A DNA stretch of 64,000 nt, from positions 1,411,501 through 1,475,500 of the forward strand of contig CP075525.1 in assembly GCA_025808415.1 (NCBI GenBank). Direction: 5' to 3'. Positions 1 to 7,592 of the stretch are shown here, piece after piece. How positions within the stretch are numbered: position 1 is the stretch's first letter; each line of letters opens with the position of its first letter. The notes under the pieces are model-generated. The model did not search any database, had not been told where the DNA came from, and saw only the letters and a program-made list of their open reading frames with translations. The translations under genes were made by a program, and so were the position numbers. Source of the stretch: Cyclobacteriaceae bacterium. GTDB taxonomy: Bacteria; Bacteroidota; Bacteroidia; Cytophagales; Cyclobacteriaceae.

Positions 1-1
1 A

Positions 2-655
2 ATTGCCGGTATTAAAAAATCAAACCCGGGCGCCCGGCTCGGGGTGATATGGATTGATGCCCATGCCGACATCCACACACCGTTTACAACCCCTTCGGGC
101 AACATGCACGGTATGCCTTTGGCCATGGCATGCGGCATCGATAACCTGGAGTGTAAGGTAAACGACCCACGGGGAGAAACCCTGGAGTACTGGGAACAAA
201 TAAAAAACGTAGGTATGCCGGGGGCAAAGGTATATCCCGAAGATATCGTGTACATCGCGGTGCGCGACCTGGAGAAACCTGAAAACTACCTGATCAATAA
301 GTACAACATTAATTTTATAGAGACGGATGAAGTGAAAAAGTTTGGGCCCGCGGTTGTTGCGCACAAAGCACTTCAAATGCTCGATCACTGCGACCACATT
401 TATGTTTCGTTTGATGTTGACAGCATGGACAGCCGCATATCAAGCGGAACGGGCACACCGGTACCAAATGGTTTAACGGTTGATGAGGCGAAAACCCTTA
501 ATGCAGAGTTGGCAAAAAGCCCCAAATTGGTAGCATGGGAAATTGTGGAAGTAAACCCGACATTAGACAGCCAGAATCAAATGGCTGAAAATGCTTTTGA
601 AATTTTAGAGGCCACTACGCAAGCGATCATTAACCGGCCGGTAACGGTGGAGTAA
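2..655 (+). CDS. Arginase/agmatinase-family ureohydrolase, 5'-truncated by the window edge
   Basis: The reading frame is open to the left edge, so the true start lies outside; an internal GTG at 44 is not a credible start. It has the Mn-binding motifs of the ureohydrolase family: DAHADIHTP near the left end, SFDVDSMD in the middle, and a Glu in WEIVEVNP near the C-terminus. The family hydrolyses guanidino groups of arginine or agmatine to give urea plus ornithine or putrescine; I cannot tell the substrate from this fragment. The next gene, 80 bases downstream on the same strand, is a deoxyhypusine-synthase-like enzyme, which points to polyamine metabolism. After SFDVDSMD the sequence runs DSRISSGTGTPVPNGL rather than the DPxxAPxTGTP more usual in arginases. 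Confidence 0.85.
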   Translation: MAGIKKSNPGARLGVIWIDAHADIHTPFTTPSGNMHGMPLAMACGIDNLECKVNDPRGETLEYWEQIKNVGMPGAKVYPEDIVYIAVRDLEKPENYLINKYNINFIETDEVKKFGPAVVAHKALQMLDHCDHIYVSFDVDSMDSRISSGTGTPVPNGLTVDEAKTLNAELAKSPKLVAWEIVEVNPTLDSQNQMAENAFEILEATTQAIINRPVTVE

Positions 656-735
656 TCTCAAATTCATTATTCAAAGTTCAACATCTTAAATGTTGCTGGG
701 TTTCTGTATTTTCGCACCCACAAAATTTCAGAATT

Positions 736-1713
736 ATGAGCCAAAACCGCCCCATCTCAGCCTTTATTGAAAAGCATTACCTGCACTTTAACGCTGCTGC
801 ACTGGTTGATGCAGCCAAGGGTTATAAAAAACACCTTGCCGAGGGCAAGAAAATGATGGTTACCCTGGCCGGTGCTATGAGCACAGGCGAACTTGGGATC
901 AGCTTTGCCGAAATGATCCGCCAAAATAAAGTTCATATTATTTCCTGCACCGGTGCCAACCTGGAGGAAGATATTATGAATTTGGTGGCGCATTCGCACT
1001 ATCGCAGAATCCCGAATTACCGCGACCTTACCCCCGAACAGGAATGGGACCTTTTACAAAACCACTTGAACCGGGTTACCGATACCTGCATTCCTGAAGA
1101 AGAAGCTTTCCGTAGATTACAAGCCCATCTGTTTAAAGTTTGGAAAGATGCTGAAGACAAAGGTGAGCGGTTGTTCCCCCATGAGTTTATGTTCCGCCTG
1201 CTCAACAGTGGTGAGTTGAAGCAATACTACGAGATCGATCCGAAGAACTCGTGGATGATTGCTGCCGCAGAGAAAAATTTACCGATGGTGGTACCGGGAT
1301 GGGAAGACTCAACCATGGGAAATATTTTTGCTTCTTATTGTGTTACCGGTGAACTTAAACCTTCTACCATGAAGAGTGGTATTGAATACATGGTTTGGTT
1401 GGCCGACTGGTATACTGAAAATGCCGGTACCGAAGGTATAGGCTTTTTCCAGATAGGTGGTGGTATAGCCGGTGATTTCCCGATATGCGTTGTGCCCATG
1501 TTGCACCAGGATTTAGAGCGTGATGGCGTTCCGTTCTGGAGTTACTTTTGCCAGATCAGTGATTCAACAACATCATACGGTTCTTATTCCGGAGCCGTGC
1601 CGAACGAAAAAATAACGTGGGGTAAGCTCAGCATTGATACGCCTAAGTATATCATAGAGTCGGATGCAACCATTGTTGCTCCGTTGATTTTTGCGTACAT
1701 TCTTGATATGTAA
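736..1713 (+). CDS. Deoxyhypusine synthase-like protein (polyamine aminobutyl/alkyl transferase family)
   Basis: A 325-residue protein matching the deoxyhypusine synthase family along its length: the N-terminal LAGAMSTGELG and SCTGANLEED nucleotide-binding segments, IGFFQIGGGIAGDFP, and a WGK motif with the candidate catalytic Lys at residue 297 (ITWGKLS). Eukaryal and archaeal members transfer an aminobutyl group from spermidine to a lysine of eIF5A. Bacteria have no eIF5A, and bacterial homologues such as homospermidine synthase act on free polyamines. The neighbouring arginase-family gene suggests a role in making putrescine, homospermidine or a related polyamine (inference). The ATG at 736 follows an AT-rich leader with no clear ribosome site. 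Confidence 0.85.
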   Translation: MSQNRPISAFIEKHYLHFNAAALVDAAKGYKKHLAEGKKMMVTLAGAMSTGELGISFAEMIRQNKVHIISCTGANLEEDIMNLVAHSHYRRIPNYRDLTPEQEWDLLQNHLNRVTDTCIPEEEAFRRLQAHLFKVWKDAEDKGERLFPHEFMFRLLNSGELKQYYEIDPKNSWMIAAAEKNLPMVVPGWEDSTMGNIFASYCVTGELKPSTMKSGIEYMVWLADWYTENAGTEGIGFFQIGGGIAGDFPICVVPMLHQDLERDGVPFWSYFCQISDSTTSYGSYSGAVPNEKITWGKLSIDTPKYIIESDATIVAPLIFAYILDM

Positions 1714-1719
1714 AATTGG

Positions 1720-1786
1720 GTTGTTGGTTGTTAGTTGTTAGATATTGGTGTCGCACGAACAACTAACAACTAATAACTAACAACTC
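1720..1786. repeat. GTTGTTAG-type inverted repeat upstream of argS
   Basis: Iterated TTGTTAG units on the left and AACTAACAAC units on the right; GTTGTTAGTT (1727-1736) pairs with AACTAACAAC (1761-1770). It may form a hairpin between the two genes. A related CAACAAC/TTAACGAACAAC stretch lies in the nosF-nosY gap near 16676-16702, so it looks like a low-complexity intergenic element rather than a gene-specific site. Confidence 0.5.
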
Positions 1787-1793
1787 TTGTTTA

Positions 1794-3581
1794 ATGAATT
1801 TAGATATTACCCTTCGCTCCGAAATACAAAAAGCTGTTCTACAACTTTTCAATAATACAGCTGATCAGTTTCAATTGCAGCCGACCAATGCTGAGTTTGA
1901 AGGATCGCATACGTTGGTATGTTTTCCGTTAACGAAGGTTTCTAAAAAAAATCCGGAAGAAACTGCGAAAGCAATAGGGGAGTACCTGGTTGCGAACACA
2001 ACCATTGTAACACGGTACAATGTTGTGAAAGGCTTTTTGAATTTGGTAATTGCCGATGCTGCATGGATAAACATGTTTCAAACGATTTATGCAAACAAGC
2101 AGTTTGGAACCCTTCCAGCGAATGGAAAGGAAATTATGGTGGAATATTCTTCGCCTAATACCAACAAGCCGCTTCATCTCGGGCATTTGCGCAATAATTT
2201 TTTAGGCTGGAGCGTAGCCGAACTGTACAAAGCCATCGGTTACACCGTTCATAAAGTGCAGATCATCAACGATCGCGGTATCCACATCTGTAAAAGCATG
2301 GCTGCGTGGAAACTTTTTGGTAACGGTGAAACACCTCAGAGTAGCGGTATCAAAGGCGATCATCTTGTTGGTAAATACTATGTCGAGTTCGACAAGAATT
2401 ATAAAGCCCAAACAAAGGAACTTGTCGATAAAGGATTAAGCCAGGAGGAAGCCGAAAAGCAAGCGCCCATAATGCAATTGGCCGTGGATATGCTGCGTAA
2501 ATGGGAAGCAAAGGATGAAGAAACCGTTGCCCTATGGAAGTTGATGAACGGTTGGGTATACTCAGGCTTTGAGGCCACCTATAAAAAAATGGGTGTTGAT
2601 TTTGATAAACTGTATTACGAATCAGACACCTATTTACTTGGCAAAGATGAAGTACTGAAAGGCGTTGATTCCGGTGTGTTCTTTAAAAAAGAGGATGGCT
2701 CCGTTTGGGTTGACCTTTCGGCAGACGGGTTGGATCAGAAAGTACTGTTGCGTTCTGATGGAACATCGGTGTACATGACGCAGGATATTGGTACCGCCAT
2801 TCTTCGCTTTCGCGATTTTCCTAAAATTGAAGGCCAGATATATACAGTAGGCAACGAGCAGGAGTACCACTTCAAAGTGTTGTTCCTGATTCTCGTAAAG
2901 CTTGGTTACGCGTGGGCAAAGAAGTGTTATCACCTGTCGTACGGCATGGTTGATTTGCCAACCGGCAAAATGAAATCACGTGAAGGTACGGTGGTAGATG
3001 CGGACGATTTGATGGTAGAGATGATTAAAGAGGCCGAAAAGCAAACGCGTGAGTTAGGTAAGATAGAAGGCTTTGGTGATGATGAAGCGCAACAATTATT
3101 TGAGATGATTGGCTTGGGCGCGTTAAAGTTTTTCCTGCTAAAAGTTGATCCTAAAAAACGAATGTTGTTCGATCCGAATGAATCAATACAACTACAAGGT
3201 TTTACAGGACCGTTTATTCAATACACACATGCCCGCATCCGTGCTATTCTGCGCAAAGCTGAGTCGATGAATATCACTACATCCGAAGGTGATTTTTCAT
3301 CGGTTGCATCGCTTGAGCCATCTGAGCGTACGGCACTCTATTTACTGAGTACATTCGAAAATAAGTTACGAGAAGCAGCACTTGCTTATTCCCCGGCAAT
3401 AATGGCTAACTATGCCTATGAACTGGCAAAAATTTATAACCAGTTCTATCAGTCTATTCCAATTTTTAATGAAACAGACCCGGCTAAATTAAAATTCAGG
3501 ATTGCCTTGTCGGCTGTTGTTGCCAATGTTTTGAAAAAATCCATGAACCTGTTGGGTATCCATGTTCCAGAGCGCATGTAA
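1794..3581 (+). CDS. argS: Arginyl-tRNA synthetase
   Basis: A 595-residue class I aminoacyl-tRNA synthetase that charges tRNA-Arg in the cytoplasm. An N-terminal Add1-like domain is followed by the HIGH-type signature HLGH in PNTNKPLHLGHLRNN (about residue 128), the catalytic core with INDRG, and a KMSKS-equivalent KMKSREGT near residue 400. The C-terminal anticodon-binding DALR domain starts near TGPFIQYTHARIRAIL and runs to the end (HVPERM). Length and motif order are normal for the family. The gene stands 80 bases after the polyamine gene and 13 bases before a GNAT acetyltransferase. Confidence 0.97.
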   Translation: MNLDITLRSEIQKAVLQLFNNTADQFQLQPTNAEFEGSHTLVCFPLTKVSKKNPEETAKAIGEYLVANTTIVTRYNVVKGFLNLVIADAAWINMFQTIYANKQFGTLPANGKEIMVEYSSPNTNKPLHLGHLRNNFLGWSVAELYKAIGYTVHKVQIINDRGIHICKSMAAWKLFGNGETPQSSGIKGDHLVGKYYVEFDKNYKAQTKELVDKGLSQEEAEKQAPIMQLAVDMLRKWEAKDEETVALWKLMNGWVYSGFEATYKKMGVDFDKLYYESDTYLLGKDEVLKGVDSGVFFKKEDGSVWVDLSADGLDQKVLLRSDGTSVYMTQDIGTAILRFRDFPKIEGQIYTVGNEQEYHFKVLFLILVKLGYAWAKKCYHLSYGMVDLPTGKMKSREGTVVDADDLMVEMIKEAEKQTRELGKIEGFGDDEAQQLFEMIGLGALKFFLLKVDPKKRMLFDPNESIQLQGFTGPFIQYTHARIRAILRKAESMNITTSEGDFSSVASLEPSERTALYLLSTFENKLREAALAYSPAIMANYAYELAKIYNQFYQSIPIFNETDPAKLKFRIALSAVVANVLKKSMNLLGIHVPERM

Positions 3582-3594
3582 TTAAAATAGCGCC

Positions 3595-4125
3595 ATGAAA
3601 TACCTTCTTGAAAACAAGCAATCAGAACGATTGTTTTTTCGGAAAATCCAATCCTCTGACGCAGATCAGTGGTTTCCGTTTTTTACCGACCCCAACAACC
3701 ATCTGTACTGGCCGGAAGAGCGGGGTACACCCGAGGAAGAATGCAGTAAGTGGTTTGAAAAACAGGCTTACCGATACGAAAACGATCTCGGTGGAATGAA
3801 TGCGCTGATTGAAAAATCATCAGGGTTATTGGTGGGTTATGCAGGGTTATTGGTTCAGGAAGTTGATGGCAAGCAAGAACTTGAAATCGCTTATTCACTT
3901 TTGCCAACTTATTGGGGTAGAGGTTATGCCACAGAGGCGGCTATGAAATGCAAGGAGTATGCCTTTGAAAATGATTTCGCTGAGTCGCTCATTTCGATTA
4001 TTAGTTTGCCCAACGTTCCTTCTCAAAAGGTTGCCCTTAAAAACGGTATGACAATTGAAAAACAAAGCCTTTACAAGAATATACCCGTTTATATTTTCAG
4101 GATTTTTCGGCCTGTTAACCCTTAA
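3595..4125 (+). CDS. GNAT N-acetyltransferase (RimJ/RimL-like)
   Basis: A 176-residue protein starting MKYLLENKQSERLFFRKI, an N-terminal strand typical of RimJ/RimL-type GNATs, with the acetyl-CoA pyrophosphate-binding loop in LPTYWGRGYATEAA (about residues 101-114) and the usual C-terminal VALKNGM segment. The family moves an acetyl group from acetyl-CoA to amines, often N-termini of proteins or small molecules; the substrate here cannot be inferred. It lies 13 bases after argS and may be co-transcribed with it. Confidence 0.85.
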   Translation: MKYLLENKQSERLFFRKIQSSDADQWFPFFTDPNNHLYWPEERGTPEEECSKWFEKQAYRYENDLGGMNALIEKSSGLLVGYAGLLVQEVDGKQELEIAYSLLPTYWGRGYATEAAMKCKEYAFENDFAESLISIISLPNVPSQKVALKNGMTIEKQSLYKNIPVYIFRIFRPVNP

Positions 4126-4193
4126 AAGCCGTAACTTTATTTTCTGAACATTTTGTCAATCCTGCTTGTTTATTCACCATAACCCTTCCCGCT

Positions 4194-4691
4194 ATGAAAT
4201 TATTGATTACACTTTTTGCTTCCTTTATGCTAAGTGCAACTTCTGTTTATGATTTTAAAATCAATTCCATTGATGGTGAGTTGATTGATTTCTCAAAATA
4301 CAAAGGCAAAACCCTGCTGATTGTAAACGTGGCCTCTAAGTGCGGCTATACACCACAATATGCCGACCTGGAAAAACTTCACGAAACGCATGGCAACAAA
4401 ATCGTGGTGCTGGGATTTCCGGCAAACAACTTTGGGGGGCAAGAGCCTGGCAGCAATCTTGAAATTGCTGAATTTTGCCAGAAAAATTATGGTGTGAAGT
4501 TTCAGATGTTTGAAAAAATCTCGGTAAAGGGTGATGACCAACATGCACTTTATAAATTCTTAAAAGAGAAAACCGGAAGCGAACCTTCCTGGAATTTCTG
4601 TAAATACCTTGTTAAACCTGATGGTACCGTGAAGTTTTTTGCTTCAAAGGTGAATCCGATGGATAAGCAGATACTGGATGAAATTAACTAA
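4194..4691 (+). CDS. Glutathione/thioredoxin-dependent peroxidase, exported (copy 1)
   Basis: A 165-residue GPx-fold protein. A short hydrophobic N-terminus (MKLLITLFASFMLSATS) looks like a signal peptide, so it probably acts in the periplasm. The peroxidatic Cys is in ASKCGYTPQY, with the tetrad Gln in NNFGGQEPGS and Trp-Asn in SWNF. A resolving-type Cys is present in AEFCQKNYG, and a third Cys follows the tetrad (NFCKYL). Bacterial GPx proteins of this sort usually use thioredoxin and reduce hydroperoxides. Its last 14 bases overlap the start of a second, similar peroxidase, so translation is probably coupled. Confidence 0.9.
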   Translation: MKLLITLFASFMLSATSVYDFKINSIDGELIDFSKYKGKTLLIVNVASKCGYTPQYADLEKLHETHGNKIVVLGFPANNFGGQEPGSNLEIAEFCQKNYGVKFQMFEKISVKGDDQHALYKFLKEKTGSEPSWNFCKYLVKPDGTVKFFASKVNPMDKQILDEIN

Positions 4692-5232
4692 GATCATACT
4701 CTTCACTGTTATCGCTATGGGATTAGCTGCATTCTTATCGAACAAACTTTCGAAATCTGAACCTTTACAGGCAACAGGATCAATCTATGATTTTAAAATT
4801 CCGGGCCTTGATGGTGAAATTATCGATTTTTCGAAATTCAAGGGGAAGAAGTTGTTGATTGTGAACACGGCATCGAAGTGTGGTAAAACACCACAATATG
4901 CCGATTTACAAAAGTTACACGAGCAATATGGTGATAGAATAATTGTGCTTGGTTTCCCGGCTAACAACTTTCTTTGGCAGGAGCCTGGTAGTAATCAGGA
5001 TATAGCTGAATTCTGTGAGCGTAATTACGGTGTAACGTTTCAAATGTTTGAGAAAATCTCGGTAAAAGGAAAGGATAGACATCCCTTATACACGTGGTTG
5101 GAAGCAAAGACCGGAAAAACCCCTGATTGGAATTTTGCAAAATACCTGGTAAGTGAAGATGGGGTAACCGTTACTTTTTTTAACTCCAGCACAAAGGCTT
5201 TCGAAAAGCCTATTATGGATAAAATTCTGTAA
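4678..5232 (+). CDS. Glutathione/thioredoxin-dependent peroxidase, membrane-anchored (copy 2)
   Basis: A 184-residue paralogue of the gene just upstream, clearly a tandem duplicate (shared YDFKI, DGE, SKCG, TPQYADL, VLGFPANNF and FQMFEKISVKG segments). The N-terminus MKLTKIILFTVIAMGLAAFLSNKL is a likely uncleaved anchor or signal. It keeps the peroxidatic Cys (ASKCGKTPQY), the Gln (LWQEPGS), Trp-Asn (DWNF) and the AEFCERNYG Cys, but has Ala in place of the extra Cys after WNF. The start ATG lies inside the end of copy 1. It probably removes peroxides in the cell envelope. Confidence 0.9.
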   Translation: MKLTKIILFTVIAMGLAAFLSNKLSKSEPLQATGSIYDFKIPGLDGEIIDFSKFKGKKLLIVNTASKCGKTPQYADLQKLHEQYGDRIIVLGFPANNFLWQEPGSNQDIAEFCERNYGVTFQMFEKISVKGKDRHPLYTWLEAKTGKTPDWNFAKYLVSEDGVTVTFFNSSTKAFEKPIMDKIL

Positions 5233-5237
5233 GGATA

Positions 5238-5642
5238 GTGTTAGGCCGATTAATAAGTATAAAACCCTTTTCTATCGATGCCGGTGTACTTTTACTCCGG
5301 CTTTTTTCTGGCCTGTTCATGATGCACTACGGTTGGAAAAAATTTACCGGTTTTGCGGAACGTGCCCAATCTTTCCCTGATCCCTTTCACATTGGAAGCC
5401 CTGCCTCGTTAGGCCTTACCATTTTTGGAGAACTGATTTGCCCGGTTTTTATTGTTCTTGGTTTATTCACGCGTTTGTCACTCATTCCATCCATCATTAC
5501 CATGCTGGTAGCAACATTTTATGCCCATGCCGGCCAATCCATTATTGAGCGCGAGCACGCTATTTCATTTCTAATACCTTACCTGGCAATCTTTCTCATC
5601 GGACCTGGCCGTTATTCCATAGATGCCCTAAGGAATAAATAA
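5238..5642 (+). CDS. DoxX-family membrane protein
   Basis: A 134-residue protein with about four membrane helices and the DoxX-family pattern LLRLFSGLFMMHYGWKKF followed by GSPASLGLTIFGELICPVFIVLGLFTR and AHAGQS. The chosen start is GTG at 5238, five bases after the peroxidase stop, which gives a normal N-terminus for the family. DoxX proteins are quinone-linked or redox-stress membrane proteins of poorly defined activity. Placement behind two envelope peroxidases fits a redox-stress operon (inference). Confidence 0.85.
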   Translation: MLGRLISIKPFSIDAGVLLLRLFSGLFMMHYGWKKFTGFAERAQSFPDPFHIGSPASLGLTIFGELICPVFIVLGLFTRLSLIPSIITMLVATFYAHAGQSIIEREHAISFLIPYLAIFLIGPGRYSIDALRNK

Positions 5643-5659
5643 TTATTTTTGTTGCAACC

Positions 5660-6556
5660 ATGGAAATAAAAAACTGGATTTCGGCCTTTCGATTACGCAC
5701 CTTGCCTTTGGCATTGGCCTGCATCGGTATGGGTGGATTTTTAGCTGCTTCGCAAGGCGCATTTCGAACAGACATTTTTATCCTGTGTGCATTAACCACC
5801 ATCTTCCTTCAGGTATTGTCTAACCTGGCCAATGATTATGGCGACTCTGTGCACGGAGCAGACCATGCCGGAAGAAAGGGACCAAACCGGGCTGTCCAAA
5901 CCGGGGCCATTTCACCTACACAAATGAGAAATGCTGTGTTTGTTTTCGTGGGCTTGTGCCTTACCAGTGGAATTAGTTTACTCCTCCTTTCTTTCGGATT
6001 TAACTGGAATGCCTTTCTGTTCTTTTTTGGCTTGGGGTTGTTAAGCATTTTAGCAGCAGTAGCCTACACGGTAGGAAGAAAGCCCTATGGCTACATGGGA
6101 TTAGGGGATGTTTCTGTATTGATCTTCTTTGGATTGGTGGGCGTGCTGGGTTCGGTATACCTGTTTACCAGGCAGGTTAACCCGCTACAGATTTTACCGG
6201 CCATGAGCTGCGGTTTTTTTTCAATGGGTGTACTCAATATTAATAATATACGCGACATTGAATCCGATAGGATTGCCGGAAAATTTTCTATTCCTGTTCG
6301 CATCGGAAAGCAAAAGGCTGCGCGCTATCATTGGCTTTTGTTGATGGGTGGTCTTTTGTCGGCAGTGATTTATAACCTGGTCGCATTTTCGTCAGCCTGG
6401 CAATTCCTTTTTTTGTTAATTGTGCCGCTTTTTGTTCGCAACGGTATGGCTGTTCAAAAAAAAGCTGAGCACGAATTGGATCCCTACCTCAAGCAAATGG
6501 CATTGTCTACTTTGTTGTTTGTGCTTTTGTTTGGTTTCGGCCAATTAATGGCCTAA
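5660..6556 (+). CDS. menA: 1,4-dihydroxy-2-naphthoate polyprenyltransferase (menaquinone synthesis)
   Basis: A 298-residue UbiA-superfamily prenyltransferase with 8-9 membrane helices. It carries both Asp-rich motifs: NLANDYGDSVHGADHAGR (first) and NINNIRDIESDRIAG (second), which bind the polyprenyl diphosphate through Mg2+. MenA attaches the prenyl tail to DHNA to make demethylmenaquinone, the membrane electron carrier that would feed the cbb3 oxidase chain and Rnf-linked metabolism encoded further along. A TATTTTTG element (5644-5651), close to the Bacteroidota -7 consensus, lies just upstream of the ATG. Confidence 0.93.
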   Translation: MEIKNWISAFRLRTLPLALACIGMGGFLAASQGAFRTDIFILCALTTIFLQVLSNLANDYGDSVHGADHAGRKGPNRAVQTGAISPTQMRNAVFVFVGLCLTSGISLLLLSFGFNWNAFLFFFGLGLLSILAAVAYTVGRKPYGYMGLGDVSVLIFFGLVGVLGSVYLFTRQVNPLQILPAMSCGFFSMGVLNINNIRDIESDRIAGKFSIPVRIGKQKAARYHWLLLMGGLLSAVIYNLVAFSSAWQFLFLLIVPLFVRNGMAVQKKAEHELDPYLKQMALSTLLFVLLFGFGQLMA

Positions 6557-6616
6557 GAGGCATTTTTACCACAAAATTTCTATTCTGTCATTAGCGGGTT
6601 GTGGCTTATTTTTAAT

Positions 6617-6628
6617 TGATTTTAATCA
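6617..6628. promoter_or_regulatory. FNR-like box A upstream of usp-ccoI-ccoS (TGAT-TTTA-ATCA)
   Basis: Perfect palindromic half-sites TGAT/ATCA with a 4-base spacer, preceded by T so that the left half reads TTGAT as in the E. coli FNR box. Its centre is about 84 bases before the universal stress protein ATG. A second box follows 22 bases downstream (centre to centre). Confidence 0.65.
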
Positions 6629-6638
6629 GTTTTAGCTA

Positions 6639-6650
6639 TGATTACAGTCA
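6639..6650. promoter_or_regulatory. FNR-like box B upstream of usp-ccoI-ccoS (TGAT-TACA-GTCA)
   Basis: Second TGAY-N4-RTCA box, centre about 62 bases before the ATG at 6707 and two helical turns (22 bases) from box A. Tandem spacing like this suggests two dimers on the same DNA face. Confidence 0.6.
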
Positions 6651-6706
6651 CTAAATACAGAATTTAAGGTTAATAATTTTAGGTCAGAAATAAATCCCCG
6701 AAAGTC

Positions 6707-7546
6707 ATGAAAAAGATACTGGTTCCCTGCGATTTTTCAGAACAAGCTGTAAATGCTTTTCGGTTTGCATTCGATATTGCCACCCAGGCAAAGGGCGAGA
6801 TTCATTTAATCAATGTTGTTGAAGTACCGGTATTGCACGATTCAGTGCTGATGCCCGTAATGGCATTTGAGGAAGCTTTGTTTAAAGAACTGCGCGAAAA
6901 GGCTGAGAAGCAGTTTAAAAAAATTATCGACAAATATGCTGCCGGTAAAGTGAAGGTGGAGAGCAAAGTAATTTTTGGTCCTGTAAGCCGCATGCTGTTT
7001 GATTACATAGAAGAGAAGGGTATTGACCTTGTAGTTATGGGAACCAAAGGTGCCAGTGGTGTGCGGGAGGTTTTGATTGGTTCAAATGCAGAGAAAATGG
7101 TTCGCAATTCACCGGTTCCTGTAATTGCCATTAAAAAATATGTTAAGGGCACTTCCATCAAGAATATTGTATTTCCCAATACCCTGAATACTGAAAACCA
7201 GGAGGATTTGGTTTTGAAGGTAAAAGCTTTACAGAATTTCTTTAAGGCTACCCTGCATATTGTGTGGATTAATACCCCTACCAATTTTACACGTGATACC
7301 ATCACGCTGAAACGCCTGAATGCCTTTGCCAAACGTTTCATGCTTAAGGATTTTACGATTAATGTCTTCAACGATCCATACGAAGAAGCCGGGGTTAACA
7401 ATTTCGCACAGGAAATTGGAGCCGATATGATCGCGATGGGCACCCATGGCCGTAAAGGTTTGGCACACTTCTTTAGCGGAAGCGTGGCAGAAGATGTTGT
7501 CAATCACGTTGAATGCCCGATCTGGACCAGCACAATCAAGAAATAA
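6707..7546 (+). CDS. Tandem-domain universal stress protein
   Basis: A 279-residue cytoplasmic protein made of two UspA domains. Domain 1 begins MKKILVPCDFSEQA and ends with the ATP-binding signature VMGTKGASG ... LIGSNAEKMV ... PVPVI; domain 2 ends AMGTHGRKG ... SGSVAEDVV ... CPIW. Both keep the G-x2-G-x9-G(S/T) pattern seen in ATP-binding UspA proteins. Two FNR-like boxes precede it and the cbb3 copper-ATPase gene follows 46 bases later, so it is probably the first gene of a low-oxygen operon. A paralogue of the same design lies at 58703-59557. Confidence 0.92.
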   Translation: MKKILVPCDFSEQAVNAFRFAFDIATQAKGEIHLINVVEVPVLHDSVLMPVMAFEEALFKELREKAEKQFKKIIDKYAAGKVKVESKVIFGPVSRMLFDYIEEKGIDLVVMGTKGASGVREVLIGSNAEKMVRNSPVPVIAIKKYVKGTSIKNIVFPNTLNTENQEDLVLKVKALQNFFKATLHIVWINTPTNFTRDTITLKRLNAFAKRFMLKDFTINVFNDPYEEAGVNNFAQEIGADMIAMGTHGRKGLAHFFSGSVAEDVVNHVECPIWTSTIKK

Positions 7547-7592
7547 AGTATTCCATATTCTTTAACCAACCCGGGGTTCGAACTTCTTCCTG

